Of a DNA stretch of 64,000 nucleotides, positions 52,455 through 59,905 are shown one piece after another. Under the pieces are notes generated by a model that had not been told where the DNA came from, did no database searches, and saw nothing but the letters and a program-made list of their open reading frames with translations. The DNA is taken from NCBI GenBank assembly GCA_964361795.1, contig CAYIBZ010000002.1:1-64000 (forward strand), read 5' to 3'. A program made the position numbers and the translations under genes. Origin of the DNA: CAYIBZ01 sp964361795 (lineage in GTDB: Bacteria > Patescibacteriota > Minisyncoccia > UBA6257 > WO2-44-18). Positions within the stretch are counted from its first letter, which is position 1; each line of letters starts with the position of its first letter.

Positions 52455-53311
52455 TTGAAATGTTTGCTATACCATTCTACTGTTTTCTTCATGCCAACTT
52501 CAATGTTAGTGAACTCAAAATCCCCAATCCAACGCTTTAAGGTTTCAGTGTTGCCTCGAATAACTGCCTTATTTGTTTCTCCGAGACGCATTGGTAAATG
52601 CTCGATTTTTGCGCTTAACATTTCTGCAACAATGGTCGCAACCTTTATAACCGGCACACCTTCACCACTGCCGGCATCAATAACCTCGTCTGCTATCTTA
52701 GAAGTTTCTAAGGCCCTAATCAATATTTCTGCGGTGTCTTCTACGTAAACCAAGTCCATTAATTGTGACCCGTCGCCATAAACCTGCAACGGTTGCCCCA
52801 AAAGAGCCCGGATAATGAAGCTTGGAGCAAATTTTCTCACTGGCTTGAATTTCTGGCCCTCGCCATAAACATTGAAACCTCTCACAACGTTTATTTTAGT
52901 TCCAAACTCGCGATTATAGAGCAAAGCAAAATCTTTAGCGGTCCGTTTTGTAATTGCATAAGGATTTTGCCAAACATCCGGTAATGTTATGTAAACACAA
53001 GGTTTTTTGTATTTTCTAATTGCTTCAAAAACATTTAATGTTCCCATCACATTAACATCGGCAGTTTCCAAAACGTGCTGCAATGTTTCTGCCGTGCCTA
53101 GAATACCAGCTAAGTGGATGATGCCATCGGCATCAAATACTGCTTGATCAACAGCATTCTTATCTCGGACATCAGCAACAAAATTGTGAACGCCCTCTAT
53201 GGACTTAGATAATCGCCTATCAAAACTTACTACCTGATATCTGCGTTCTAGCAGTTTCTTCACCACATGGCTACCAATGAATCCCTGAGCACCGGTGACC
53301 AGAACTTTCAT
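52442..53311 (-). CDS. NAD-dependent nucleotide-sugar epimerase/dehydratase
   Basis: About 289 residues. MKVLVTGAQGFIGSHVVKKLL, VYITLPDVWQNPYAITKRTAKD (Tyr-x3-Lys; the Ser position reads Thr) and GFNVYGEGQKF. The start ATG at 53311 has GGAG nine bases upstream; an in-frame TTG is two codons earlier. It stands alone between its own promoter and terminator. Sugar specificity is unknown. Confidence 0.82.
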   Translation of the reverse strand: MKVLVTGAQGFIGSHVVKKLLERRYQVVSFDRRLSKSIEGVHNFVADVRDKNAVDQAVFDADGIIHLAGILGTAETLQHVLETADVNVMGTLNVFEAIRKYKKPCVYITLPDVWQNPYAITKRTAKDFALLYNREFGTKINVVRGFNVYGEGQKFKPVRKFAPSFIIRALLGQPLQVYGDGSQLMDLVYVEDTAEILIRALETSKIADEVIDAGSGEGVPVIKVATIVAEMLSAKIEHLPMRLGETNKAVIRGNTETLKRWIGDFEFTNIEVGMKKTVEWYSKHFKELL

Positions 53312-53337
53312 TTGCAAATCTCCAAAGAGCTACCTAA

Positions 53338-53365
53338 AGTATACTAATAAGCGTTCTAATGTCAA
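53338..53365 (-). promoter_or_regulatory. Promoter of the 52442 epimerase
   Basis: Consensus TTGACA, a 16-base spacer and TATACT, with a leader of about 20 bases carrying GGAG. The -35 overlaps the first codons of the divergent plus-strand gene. Confidence 0.62.
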
Positions 53366-53883
53366 ATTTTTTTGTAAAACGAGACGAACTTAAAAAATCA
53401 GATGCGATAGTAGTTTTAACGGGAAATGGTTGGGAACGAACAGAATGGGCCATAAAACTCTATAAGCAAGAATGGGCAACTCTACTAGTTATGATCGGAT
53501 CTACGGGTAGCAGACCATCACCGGAAATGGCTGAATTTGCGGAACAGTTCGGCATTCCTAAAAATAAGATACTTATTGATACTAATTCAACCAACACCCG
53601 CCTCAATGCAAATAATGTCGTTGGACTTGCTCAAAAATACGGATGGGAACAAATTATTCTTGTTACTTCGCCCCACCACCAACTACGCTCCTATCTAACA
53701 TTTAAAAAAGCAATTAAAGATTTTCAGGGCCATCTCAAAATCATTAACTATCCTCCCTTGCAATACAGCTGGTTTGAGTTAGTGGAAAGTTCAAGAAACA
53801 AAAAACACAAAGTATTAAGATTTTTTTATTTATTCAGCGAACTTTATCGAATCTTAAAGTATAGAATCAAAGGAGATTTATAA
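53359..53883 (+). CDS. YdcF/SanA-like DUF218 protein
   Basis: 174 residues: SDAIVVLTGNGWERTEWAIKLYKQ, STNTRLNANNV and VTSPHHQLRSYL, which match the DUF218 (ElyC/SanA/YdcF) family linked to envelope and lipid-carrier metabolism. No signal peptide is obvious. It is divergent from the epimerase; a TATACT box ends 13 bases before the ATG but no -35 is clear. The 3' end overlaps the convergent GT4 gene by 17 bases. Confidence 0.78.
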   Translation: MSNFFVKRDELKKSDAIVVLTGNGWERTEWAIKLYKQEWATLLVMIGSTGSRPSPEMAEFAEQFGIPKNKILIDTNSTNTRLNANNVVGLAQKYGWEQIILVTSPHHQLRSYLTFKKAIKDFQGHLKIINYPPLQYSWFELVESSRNKKHKVLRFFYLFSELYRILKYRIKGDL

Positions 53884-55006
53884 GAGAATTTTTATATCTT
53901 TGTAAATATTCGGATTTCGAAGGAAACTGCTTTGATATTGCCAAAGTATTTCGAGAAAATTCGCCTCTTTGTTTGGGATGATTAATCAACCAAATAACTT
54001 TTTCTGCCAAAGTTAGTGCGTCACCAACAGGAACTACGAACCCATTGATACCATCCTTAATAATTTCACGCGCAGGCGCGACATCTGTCATAATGACAGG
54101 TAACCCAGCTGCCGCAGCTTCAACTGGCGATCTTGCTCCGCCTTCATAGTTTGATGTAAGGACAAAAACGTTGGATGTTCTGTAATAGGAAACCAAATCA
54201 TCGGTCCACGGTTCAAGAATAATGTTATCCTTCAATTTTAAATTTTCAATTTTAAATTTTAAATTTCGGTGTTCCGGTCCTTCACCAACAATCAATAGTA
54301 ACGACTTGGGATTGTGTTTAATAATCTCTGTCATAGCTTGTATAGCCAATCCTACATTTTTCTCTCGAGTCAAACGAGACGCAACTAAAATTATCGATTC
54401 GAAATTCGGGTATTTTTTATGGAGATCAATAGAAACCGGTTGCTTCTGAAAATCATCGGTATCAAAAATTATCGGCAAAACAGTAATTTTAGAGGATGGC
54501 AGCTGGAAATTTTTAACTAAACTTTGCCTAATTCGTTCGCTTACCACTCGAACTCCATCGGCTTTTTTAATCAACCATGAACCTAGAAAAACTCGTATTT
54601 TATTTTTCCATGATTCTCTTTTAAAATAAGGACTTAAAAAATCACTGTGACTTTGAATTTGCAGTGGAATTTTAAATTCTTTTTTCAGCCAATAACCGAC
54701 TAGTGCGGTTTCGAAAGGATCTTGGGTGGTAATAATCCAAGGATTTAGAATTTCGGATTTAGAATTTAGAATAATTTTTTTTGCTATTCGATAAACATCA
54801 AAAAAATAAAACAGCTTAAATCTGGTATTGGTTGGATAAATGAACACATGATTACTAGATCCTAAATTCTGCATTCTAAATCCTCGCTTGGTGTAAATAA
54901 TAATATGCAGTTCCTCAAATAATCCGCCATAATCAATCATCCGCTGTCGAACAGAGGATTTTTCTTCAAAAATCTTTTGATCTGTAGAGAGTATTAACAA
55001 CTTCAT
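53867..55006 (-). CDS. GT4 glycosyltransferase with in-frame mini-repeats
   Basis: 379 residues: RVVSERIRQSL, LVASRLTREKNVGLAIQAM, VGEGPE and a YEGGARSPVEAAAAGLPVIM donor motif. After VGEGPEHR comes NLKFKIENLKLKD, encoded by an AATTTTAAA-type repeat (54231-54266). A second repeat-like stretch at 54740-54772 (ILNSKSEILN) and one at 54858-54883 lie in the N-terminal domain. Closely follows a methyltransferase with four-base overlap. Confidence 0.82.
   Translation of the reverse strand: MKLLILSTDQKIFEEKSSVRQRMIDYGGLFEELHIIIYTKRGFRMQNLGSSNHVFIYPTNTRFKLFYFFDVYRIAKKIILNSKSEILNPWIITTQDPFETALVGYWLKKEFKIPLQIQSHSDFLSPYFKRESWKNKIRVFLGSWLIKKADGVRVVSERIRQSLVKNFQLPSSKITVLPIIFDTDDFQKQPVSIDLHKKYPNFESIILVASRLTREKNVGLAIQAMTEIIKHNPKSLLLIVGEGPEHRNLKFKIENLKLKDNIILEPWTDDLVSYYRTSNVFVLTSNYEGGARSPVEAAAAGLPVIMTDVAPAREIIKDGINGFVVPVGDALTLAEKVIWLINHPKQRGEFSRNTLAISKQFPSKSEYLQRYKNSLINLL
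54231..54266. repeat. AATTTTAAA-type repeat in a GT4 gene
   Basis: Three or four copies of a CAATTTTAAATTT-like unit that encode KFKIENLKL in frame, at the helix after the GxGPE motif. Related tracts occur at 57241-57272 and within 56034-56080 and 58403-58449. Confidence 0.6.
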
Positions 55007-55677
55007 AATTTTTCGAGAACGAAAAATTTGTGATAATGATCCAAAACCGGCCTGACTTCCTTGATAATACGAAAATACTTATTTAATTCTTTACGAATCT
55101 TACGAATTCGCCATCTATAAAGATCTATTTCCCAATAATGTTGGCCGGATGTTTTAATGCCGTTAAATTTAAGGGGTAACCGTAGGAAAAAGCTTAAAAA
55201 AGATTTTTTTAATAGAGTTCTAATGCCGGGAAATTTAAAAACAAATTCCCATCCTGTTGAACGATAAGGCAAAGAAATAATGACATGTTTTTTGGAAACT
55301 CTTTGTAATTCTCTTAATGCCTTGGGGAAATCTTCATAGGAAATATGCTCCAAAACCTCAAAAGCGGTTACTATGTCAAAAGATTTATCCGATATTGGCA
55401 ATGATCGGATGTCGGCAACAATATCCGGATTTAAACTCCCATCAAAATCCGCAGTGGTAACGCTATGGCCATTTTTTTTCATATAATTCGAAAAAAATCC
55501 GTTACCTTTTCCAACTTCCAAAATTCTTGGTTCATTCGTATCATTAGCATGCATTCGCATATTGGCATCGCGTTGCGCAACTTGCTGCGTTAAATCAACC
55601 TGATAAAAATAGGAAATAAACCTGTCAAGATCGTCGTATTTTTTCCGACAATAGTGCTCTTTATTTACTTGCGTCAT
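55003..55677 (-). CDS. Class I SAM methyltransferase
   Basis: 224 residues: ILEVGKGNGFFSNYM, TTADFDGSLNPDIVADI, SFDIVTAFEVLEHISYEDFPKALRELQRVSKKHVIISLPYR. The ATG overlaps the end of the double GT4 gene by 17 bases and the stop overlaps the next GT4 start (ATGA). Substrate unknown. Confidence 0.8.
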   Translation of the reverse strand: MTQVNKEHYCRKKYDDLDRFISYFYQVDLTQQVAQRDANMRMHANDTNEPRILEVGKGNGFFSNYMKKNGHSVTTADFDGSLNPDIVADIRSLPISDKSFDIVTAFEVLEHISYEDFPKALRELQRVSKKHVIISLPYRSTGWEFVFKFPGIRTLLKKSFLSFFLRLPLKFNGIKTSGQHYWEIDLYRWRIRKIRKELNKYFRIIKEVRPVLDHYHKFFVLEKL

Positions 55678-57886
55678 GTATTAAGTTTACTAGATTATCA
55701 ACGGTTCGGCTTATGGAAAATTGCTGGGCCTTTTCTTTGGCGTTTTTGACTATCATTTCACGAAAATCTTCGTCCCTGCTGATTCTTTCTATGGCAGTTA
55801 AAATCTGTTCTTTATTGTTCGGTTCAACCAAGATTCCCTCTTTCCCGTCCTCTATTATCTCGGTCAGGTTGCCGATATTGGTAGTCACAACGGGCACGCT
55901 AGCGTTCATTGCTTCAACCACCTGAAAAGAAAAGCTCTCAAATGAAGTATTAAGTACAAAAACGGATGCTTTTCGCAAATGGTCCAAAAGTTTTTCCCTA
56001 GGTATCGAACCGGCTAAACTGACTTGATTATTTAATTTTAAATTTTCCTTGCCTACCGGCAGGCAGGCAATTTTAAATTTTAAATTATCGTATTCCGGCC
56101 CGTCGCCAACAATAATCAACCGCCAATCCGGCAAATCTTTCATTATATCAATCAAAACGTCAAATCCTTTCCACGGAACTAGCCTGCCGGCCGATAGTAT
56201 CGTTTTGGAATTTGGTCCGCCAGCTGGCGGATTATTTTGCATTTGGATTTTGGCATTTGGATTTTGCAATTGAATACCGTTGTAAATAACTTTGACTTTT
56301 TTCGGATTTTTTATCCAACCGCCGACCAGTTTTTGGAAATACTTGCTCGGCGTGATGACCAAATCGGCGCGGCCAACAACCCATTTCTGAATGTTACGCA
56401 ATAGTTCCGTCCGCCAACCGTATCTTCGTTTTTGAAAATCATCGATTCCGTCTTTCACTCCGAAACGCTGGACGGCCTGCTCCCAGGCATAGTCTCCCGC
56501 CACACGAATGAAGAATTTTTTACCCAATATTCTCGCCGCTAACAGCGAAGGTAGGCCAACACTGACGGGATCCTGAGCGTATACGATCTCGAAATTCTTG
56601 GACTTCCACAGGCAACTCCAAAAATAGGCTAGGTGCCTGATAATTTTCGGTTTTTTGCGAAATTCGGTAAATGCCAGATGATCCACCTTAAAACTTCGTT
56701 TGGGTAATTCTTCTTCCAAAAGCTCGGTATAGGTGGCTGGACCCCCGATATCTGGAGGATAGATACCGGTTGCTATGAGCAACCGCTTAATTTTCAATTT
56801 TTGAAATATGGATTCCATTTTTGAGGATATTAAATCCCAAGAATAGTTTTCTAAAACCAGCTTGCGGCCGTTTTCGGAAAGTCTCGCATACAGTTTACTG
56901 TCAGTGAGTAAAATTTTCATTTTCTCCGCCAAATCTTTTGGATCGTCTACTTTAGCAAGAAGTCCCGTAGCCACTTGCCCTGAGCTTACCGAAGGATTTT
57001 TTAGGAAATCGGGAATGCCGCCCACGGCTGTTCCGATGACAGGTAAACCAGCCGCCATTGCCTCTAAAAATGAACTCCCCAATCCTTCTGATCTGGATGG
57101 CCTGACAAAAATATCTGCTTTTGCGAGATATTCCGGAATTTTCTCGGGGTCAATATGTCCCAAGAATTCAATGTAATTTTCTACTCTTAAATCCCTGACT
57201 AATTGTTTAAGTTTCAATTCGTCAGGACCGCTACCTAAAATTTTCAATTTACAATTTTTAATTTTCAATTTATGAAGTTCGGGTATAGCGCAAATTAGGG
57301 TGTCAAGTCCGTTTTTATGCACCAGTCGCGAAGTCGTAATAATTATTTTAGCATTTGGATTTTGGGATTTTTTTTGAAAATTGAAAATTGTAAATTGAAA
57401 ATTTTCTAGCGATACTCCATTCGGCACCACTTCAATTGGACATATCGCTCCATACCTTTTTGCAAAGTCGGCCAAATAATTACTGATTGCTTGAATACGA
57501 TCCGCTCTTTTAAAGATTAGTCTCCAAAATGGATACAAAATTCCCACACGATTCAATATATGCCCTTCCGAATCACCTTCCTGTAGAGTCAATAAAAAAG
57601 GGATTTTCGGATGCCGTAATTTAAATAAAAGCGCCGCGAAACCCGCATATGCGGCCATCACTCCCCAAATCGCCTTGAAGGGCTCTTTCTTATGGGCGCG
57701 CTCCGCCGCCAACCATGAACGGAAGATATAAAAAAACTTTGCCGGCCTGCCATGGCCGTATTTTTGAAAATCATGAGCGAAAATTTGAAAATCAAAATCC
57801 GGAAGGCGTTCCATTATTTCTTTCACGGCTATTTCCGCTCCACCGACAAATGGCGAATATGCAAGACTAAAAACGGCTACTTTCAT
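55661..57886 (-). CDS. Two fused GT4 glycosyltransferase units
   Basis: 741 residues. The first unit (about 1-365) starts VAVFSLAYSPFVGGAEIA and has VPNGVSLENF, GSGPDE and SEGLGSSFLEAMAAGLPVIG; the second (about 370-741) starts LLIATGIYPPDIGGPATYTE and has VIYNGIQL, SAGRLVPWKG, VGDGPE and FESFSFQVVEAMNASVPVV. Two complete catalytic units in one chain may add two successive sugars. Several in-frame mini-repeats are embedded: 56034-56080, 56216-56231, 56236-56272, 56975-57003, 57241-57272 and 57351-57405. Confidence 0.84.
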   Translation of the reverse strand: MKVAVFSLAYSPFVGGAEIAVKEIMERLPDFDFQIFAHDFQKYGHGRPAKFFYIFRSWLAAERAHKKEPFKAIWGVMAAYAGFAALLFKLRHPKIPFLLTLQEGDSEGHILNRVGILYPFWRLIFKRADRIQAISNYLADFAKRYGAICPIEVVPNGVSLENFQFTIFNFQKKSQNPNAKIIITTSRLVHKNGLDTLICAIPELHKLKIKNCKLKILGSGPDELKLKQLVRDLRVENYIEFLGHIDPEKIPEYLAKADIFVRPSRSEGLGSSFLEAMAAGLPVIGTAVGGIPDFLKNPSVSSGQVATGLLAKVDDPKDLAEKMKILLTDSKLYARLSENGRKLVLENYSWDLISSKMESIFQKLKIKRLLIATGIYPPDIGGPATYTELLEEELPKRSFKVDHLAFTEFRKKPKIIRHLAYFWSCLWKSKNFEIVYAQDPVSVGLPSLLAARILGKKFFIRVAGDYAWEQAVQRFGVKDGIDDFQKRRYGWRTELLRNIQKWVVGRADLVITPSKYFQKLVGGWIKNPKKVKVIYNGIQLQNPNAKIQMQNNPPAGGPNSKTILSAGRLVPWKGFDVLIDIMKDLPDWRLIIVGDGPEYDNLKFKIACLPVGKENLKLNNQVSLAGSIPREKLLDHLRKASVFVLNTSFESFSFQVVEAMNASVPVVTTNIGNLTEIIEDGKEGILVEPNNKEQILTAIERISRDEDFREMIVKNAKEKAQQFSISRTVDNLVNLIHDASK
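56034..56080. repeat. 47-bp mini-repeat, copy 1
   Basis: Identical over 47 bases to 58403-58449. AATTTTAAATTT arms flank a core with an imperfect palindrome around GCCTACCGGCAGGC. It encodes KFKIACLPVGKENLKL, after VGDGPE in the second GT4 unit. Confidence 0.75.
56216..56231. repeat. 16-bp perfect palindrome in the double GT4 gene
   Basis: TCCGCCAGCTGGCGGA, encoding PPAGGP, inside an otherwise variable linker before the SAGRLVPWKG block and next to a GCATTTGGATTTTG repeat (56236-56272). A similar GCATTTGGATTTTG tract is at 57351-57364. Confidence 0.55.
56975..57003. repeat. Insert-like stretch expanding a GT4 loop
   Basis: Codes for KNPSVSSGQVA between GGIPDFL and TGLLAK, where GT4 proteins usually have a five- to six-residue loop (EDGxTG). 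The core ACTTGCCCTGAGCTTACCG looks like an inserted mini-repeat; from memory, similar sequences recur in Parcubacteria, unverified here. Confidence 0.4.
57241..57272. repeat. AATTTTCAATTT-type repeat in the first GT4 unit
   Basis: AT-rich repeat units encode KLKIKNCKLKI just before the GSGPDE motif. The tract at 57351-57405 (TTGAAAATTGAAAATTG) is similar and encodes FQFTIFNFQ. Confidence 0.5.
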
Positions 57887-59004
57887 GATTTATAAATTTC
57901 TTCGGTTTTTTTAATCATTGTCAGCAAATTCAATTTTTCTTTCAAAAAATTGTTGGCTTTGGCGGCAAAATCTCTTGCGTCTTGTGGATGTTCTAATAAG
58001 TAGCTTACTGCCCTTGCTAATTCTTGGGGTTCCTTGGGGGGCATCACTAATCCCCGTCCTTCAATAATTTCAGTCATTCCGCCAACGCGCGTCACCACAA
58101 GCGGAATTTCTGCCGCCATCGCCTCGAGCATAGTATATGGCAGTCCTTCTTTAATAGAAGTTAAAAGAAAAATATCAAATGCTTTCAAATACGGGGCGGC
58201 TGGCGCGATATTTTCTAAAATGAAAAACCGATCGCCTAATCCTAAGTTCTGAATTCTAGACTCTAAATTCTTCTTTAACGGTCCCGAACCGATAATAAAA
58301 AAATTAACATTAGGTAATAACGCGGCGCTTTCCAGGAAAGTTATATAATCTTTTTCCGTTACTAAACGGCCAACAGAACCTATCCATATGCCATCAATTT
58401 TCAATTTTAAATTTTCCTTGCCTACCGGCAGGCAGGCAATTTTAAATTTCTTTAGCAATTCCCGACGAGCTTCTATTTTTCCTAAAAAATTTATTGGCGC
58501 AATACCATTATATATAGTTACTAATTTTTCAAATGGCGCGATTTTGTGATTAATAGCTAATTGTTTGTCATATTCAGAGACATTAATAATAACGTCTTGG
58601 AATCTGGCGGCTATTTTATGCAGCCAGATATAGAAATGCCTCTTTAAAGAATTTAATTTATTATTTGGATTAAAAACCCATCCATGCGCGGTAAAAATAA
58701 TCTTTTTAACTCCTGCCAACCTTGCCGCAATGGCTCCTATAACACCCGCCTTGGAACTGTTAAGATGTACAATATCTGGCTTTTCTTTCCAAAAAAAGAA
58801 AAGTAATTCTCCTAAAGCTAACAGATCGTTAATAAACAAAAAATGAGGCAAAAGAGAATTAGACAGGAAACGAGCGCCAGTCCTGCCGCCAGTTAAAATC
58901 TTCAATTCAAATCTGCTAAGGTCAAGATTTTCTTTAAGATCTTTGACGTACTTCTGCGCGCCGCCAACATCATCTTTCGTCACTAAAAGGATGATCTTAA
59001 TCAT
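57883..59004 (-). CDS. GT4 glycosyltransferase with two in-frame mini-repeats
   Basis: 373 residues: VHLNSSKAGVIGAIAARLAGV and FTAHGWVF are typical of the capsular GT4 branch; VTIYNGI marks the junction, SVGRLVTEKDYITFL starts the C-terminal domain, GSGPLKKN follows, and KEGLPYTMLEAMAAEIPLV is the donor motif. The 47-bp repeat copy 2 (58403-58449) encodes KFKIACLPVGKENLKL in the inter-domain linker, and a GATTCTAGA-type repeat (58244-58273) encodes NLESRIQNL after GSGPLKK. The ATG overlaps nothing; the gene is first in its operon. Confidence 0.83.
   Translation of the reverse strand: MIKIILLVTKDDVGGAQKYVKDLKENLDLSRFELKILTGGRTGARFLSNSLLPHFLFINDLLALGELLFFFWKEKPDIVHLNSSKAGVIGAIAARLAGVKKIIFTAHGWVFNPNNKLNSLKRHFYIWLHKIAARFQDVIINVSEYDKQLAINHKIAPFEKLVTIYNGIAPINFLGKIEARRELLKKFKIACLPVGKENLKLKIDGIWIGSVGRLVTEKDYITFLESAALLPNVNFFIIGSGPLKKNLESRIQNLGLGDRFFILENIAPAAPYLKAFDIFLLTSIKEGLPYTMLEAMAAEIPLVVTRVGGMTEIIEGRGLVMPPKEPQELARAVSYLLEHPQDARDFAAKANNFLKEKLNLLTMIKKTEEIYKS
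58244..58273. repeat. TTCTGAATTCTAGA-type repeat in a GT4 gene
   Basis: Encodes NLESRIQNLGL at the same structural position as the repeat at 46386-46419 in a different GT4 gene. Confidence 0.55.
58403..58449. repeat. 47-bp mini-repeat, copy 2
   Basis: Identical over 47 bases to 56034-56080 and in the same reading frame, but placed at the inter-domain linker rather than after the GxGPE motif. Confidence 0.75.
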
Positions 59005-59024
59005 TCCTTTTTATAACCCAAATT

Positions 59025-59804
59025 TTATTGACGCAGTTTCTCTATTTCTTGTTTAACTGCTTCAGCTTGAGTATCGCTGAAACCTTCGGCTGTTAAAAAT
59101 TTCTCAAAATATTTTATTGCTTCCGCTTTTTCTCCGGTATCTCTATAATATAATGCCAGATTTAATAACAAATTAGCGTCTTTTGGGACATATACCAACC
59201 CTTCAAGCAAAACATCATCCACTAAATCATACTTCTCTTTATAAAAATCTCGGTAAAATTCCGCTAATCCTAAATGAAAATTGACTGAATTGCGGTCTAA
59301 TCGAAGGGCTTTATAATAGTTTGATTCGGCCTTCTTAAAATCCCGCAAATATAATGCATAGAGATTGCCAAGATTAAAATAGTTTAAGCCATAATTGGGA
59401 TTAATTTTATTTGTGTGATCCCAAACATCTTTTGCTCCGACATAATTATCAACATTTTTTTTAACTAAGCCAATATCAATCCAATTATCAATCTGATCTG
59501 GATTTTTTGTAACTGCCTCTACAAGACTTAGTAATCTATTGCGATTACTTTCCACAAATTCCTTTGGATACTTTTCCAAAATCTTATAATCTCCAAGATA
59601 ATCCAACTTCTGACCAGTATATTTTTGCCGAGGCGCAACATCTTTATTTGTGGTACTAATAATGTTTTCTGTTGTAGTACTAGCTACTACGTCTGGTTGC
59701 GTTATTGGCTCCGATTTGTCAAATAAATAAGCAGAAGTTATCCAACCGCCCGCCGCTAAAAACAAACCAAGAGCTGTTATCCAAAATAAAAATTGCTTAG
59801 ACAT
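59025..59804 (-). CDS. Membrane-anchored TPR-repeat protein
   Basis: About 259 residues. An N-terminal membrane segment (FLFWITALGLFLAAGGWITSA) is followed by a Thr/Ser-rich linker and TPR-like helices with NPNYGLNYFNLGNLYALYL, AESNYYKALRLDRNSVNFHLGLAEFY and ANLLLNLALYYRDTGEKAEAIKYFEKFL. The start ATG at 59804 is chosen over an upstream TTG. It probably scaffolds surface or glycan assembly proteins outside the membrane. It lies 20 bases upstream of a GT4 gene and downstream of the S-layer-like gene. Confidence 0.7.
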   Translation of the reverse strand: MSKQFLFWITALGLFLAAGGWITSAYLFDKSEPITQPDVVASTTTENIISTTNKDVAPRQKYTGQKLDYLGDYKILEKYPKEFVESNRNRLLSLVEAVTKNPDQIDNWIDIGLVKKNVDNYVGAKDVWDHTNKINPNYGLNYFNLGNLYALYLRDFKKAESNYYKALRLDRNSVNFHLGLAEFYRDFYKEKYDLVDDVLLEGLVYVPKDANLLLNLALYYRDTGEKAEAIKYFEKFLTAEGFSDTQAEAVKQEIEKLRQ

Positions 59805-59835
59805 ATTGACATTTATTAAAGCAAAAAAATGACTA

Positions 59836-59868
59836 AAACGCAAACCCCTCCGATGTCCATCGGAGGGG
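59836..59868 (-). terminator. Terminator of the S-layer-like gene
   Basis: Ten-base perfect stem CCCCTCCGAT / ATCGGAGGGG with a GGAC loop, followed by TTTGCGTTTT on the minus strand. A smaller hairpin (CTAAAG / CTTTAG, 59880-59898) precedes it. Confidence 0.85.
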
Positions 59869-59905
59869 TAGCGCTTTAACTAAAGCTCAAGCCTTTAGCT
59901 AAGAA

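Noticed and set aside
54231..58449. A CRISPR array formed by the AATTTTAAA repeats
   Set aside because: Units are within coding sequence, in frame, very short and without regular unique spacers; no cas genes.
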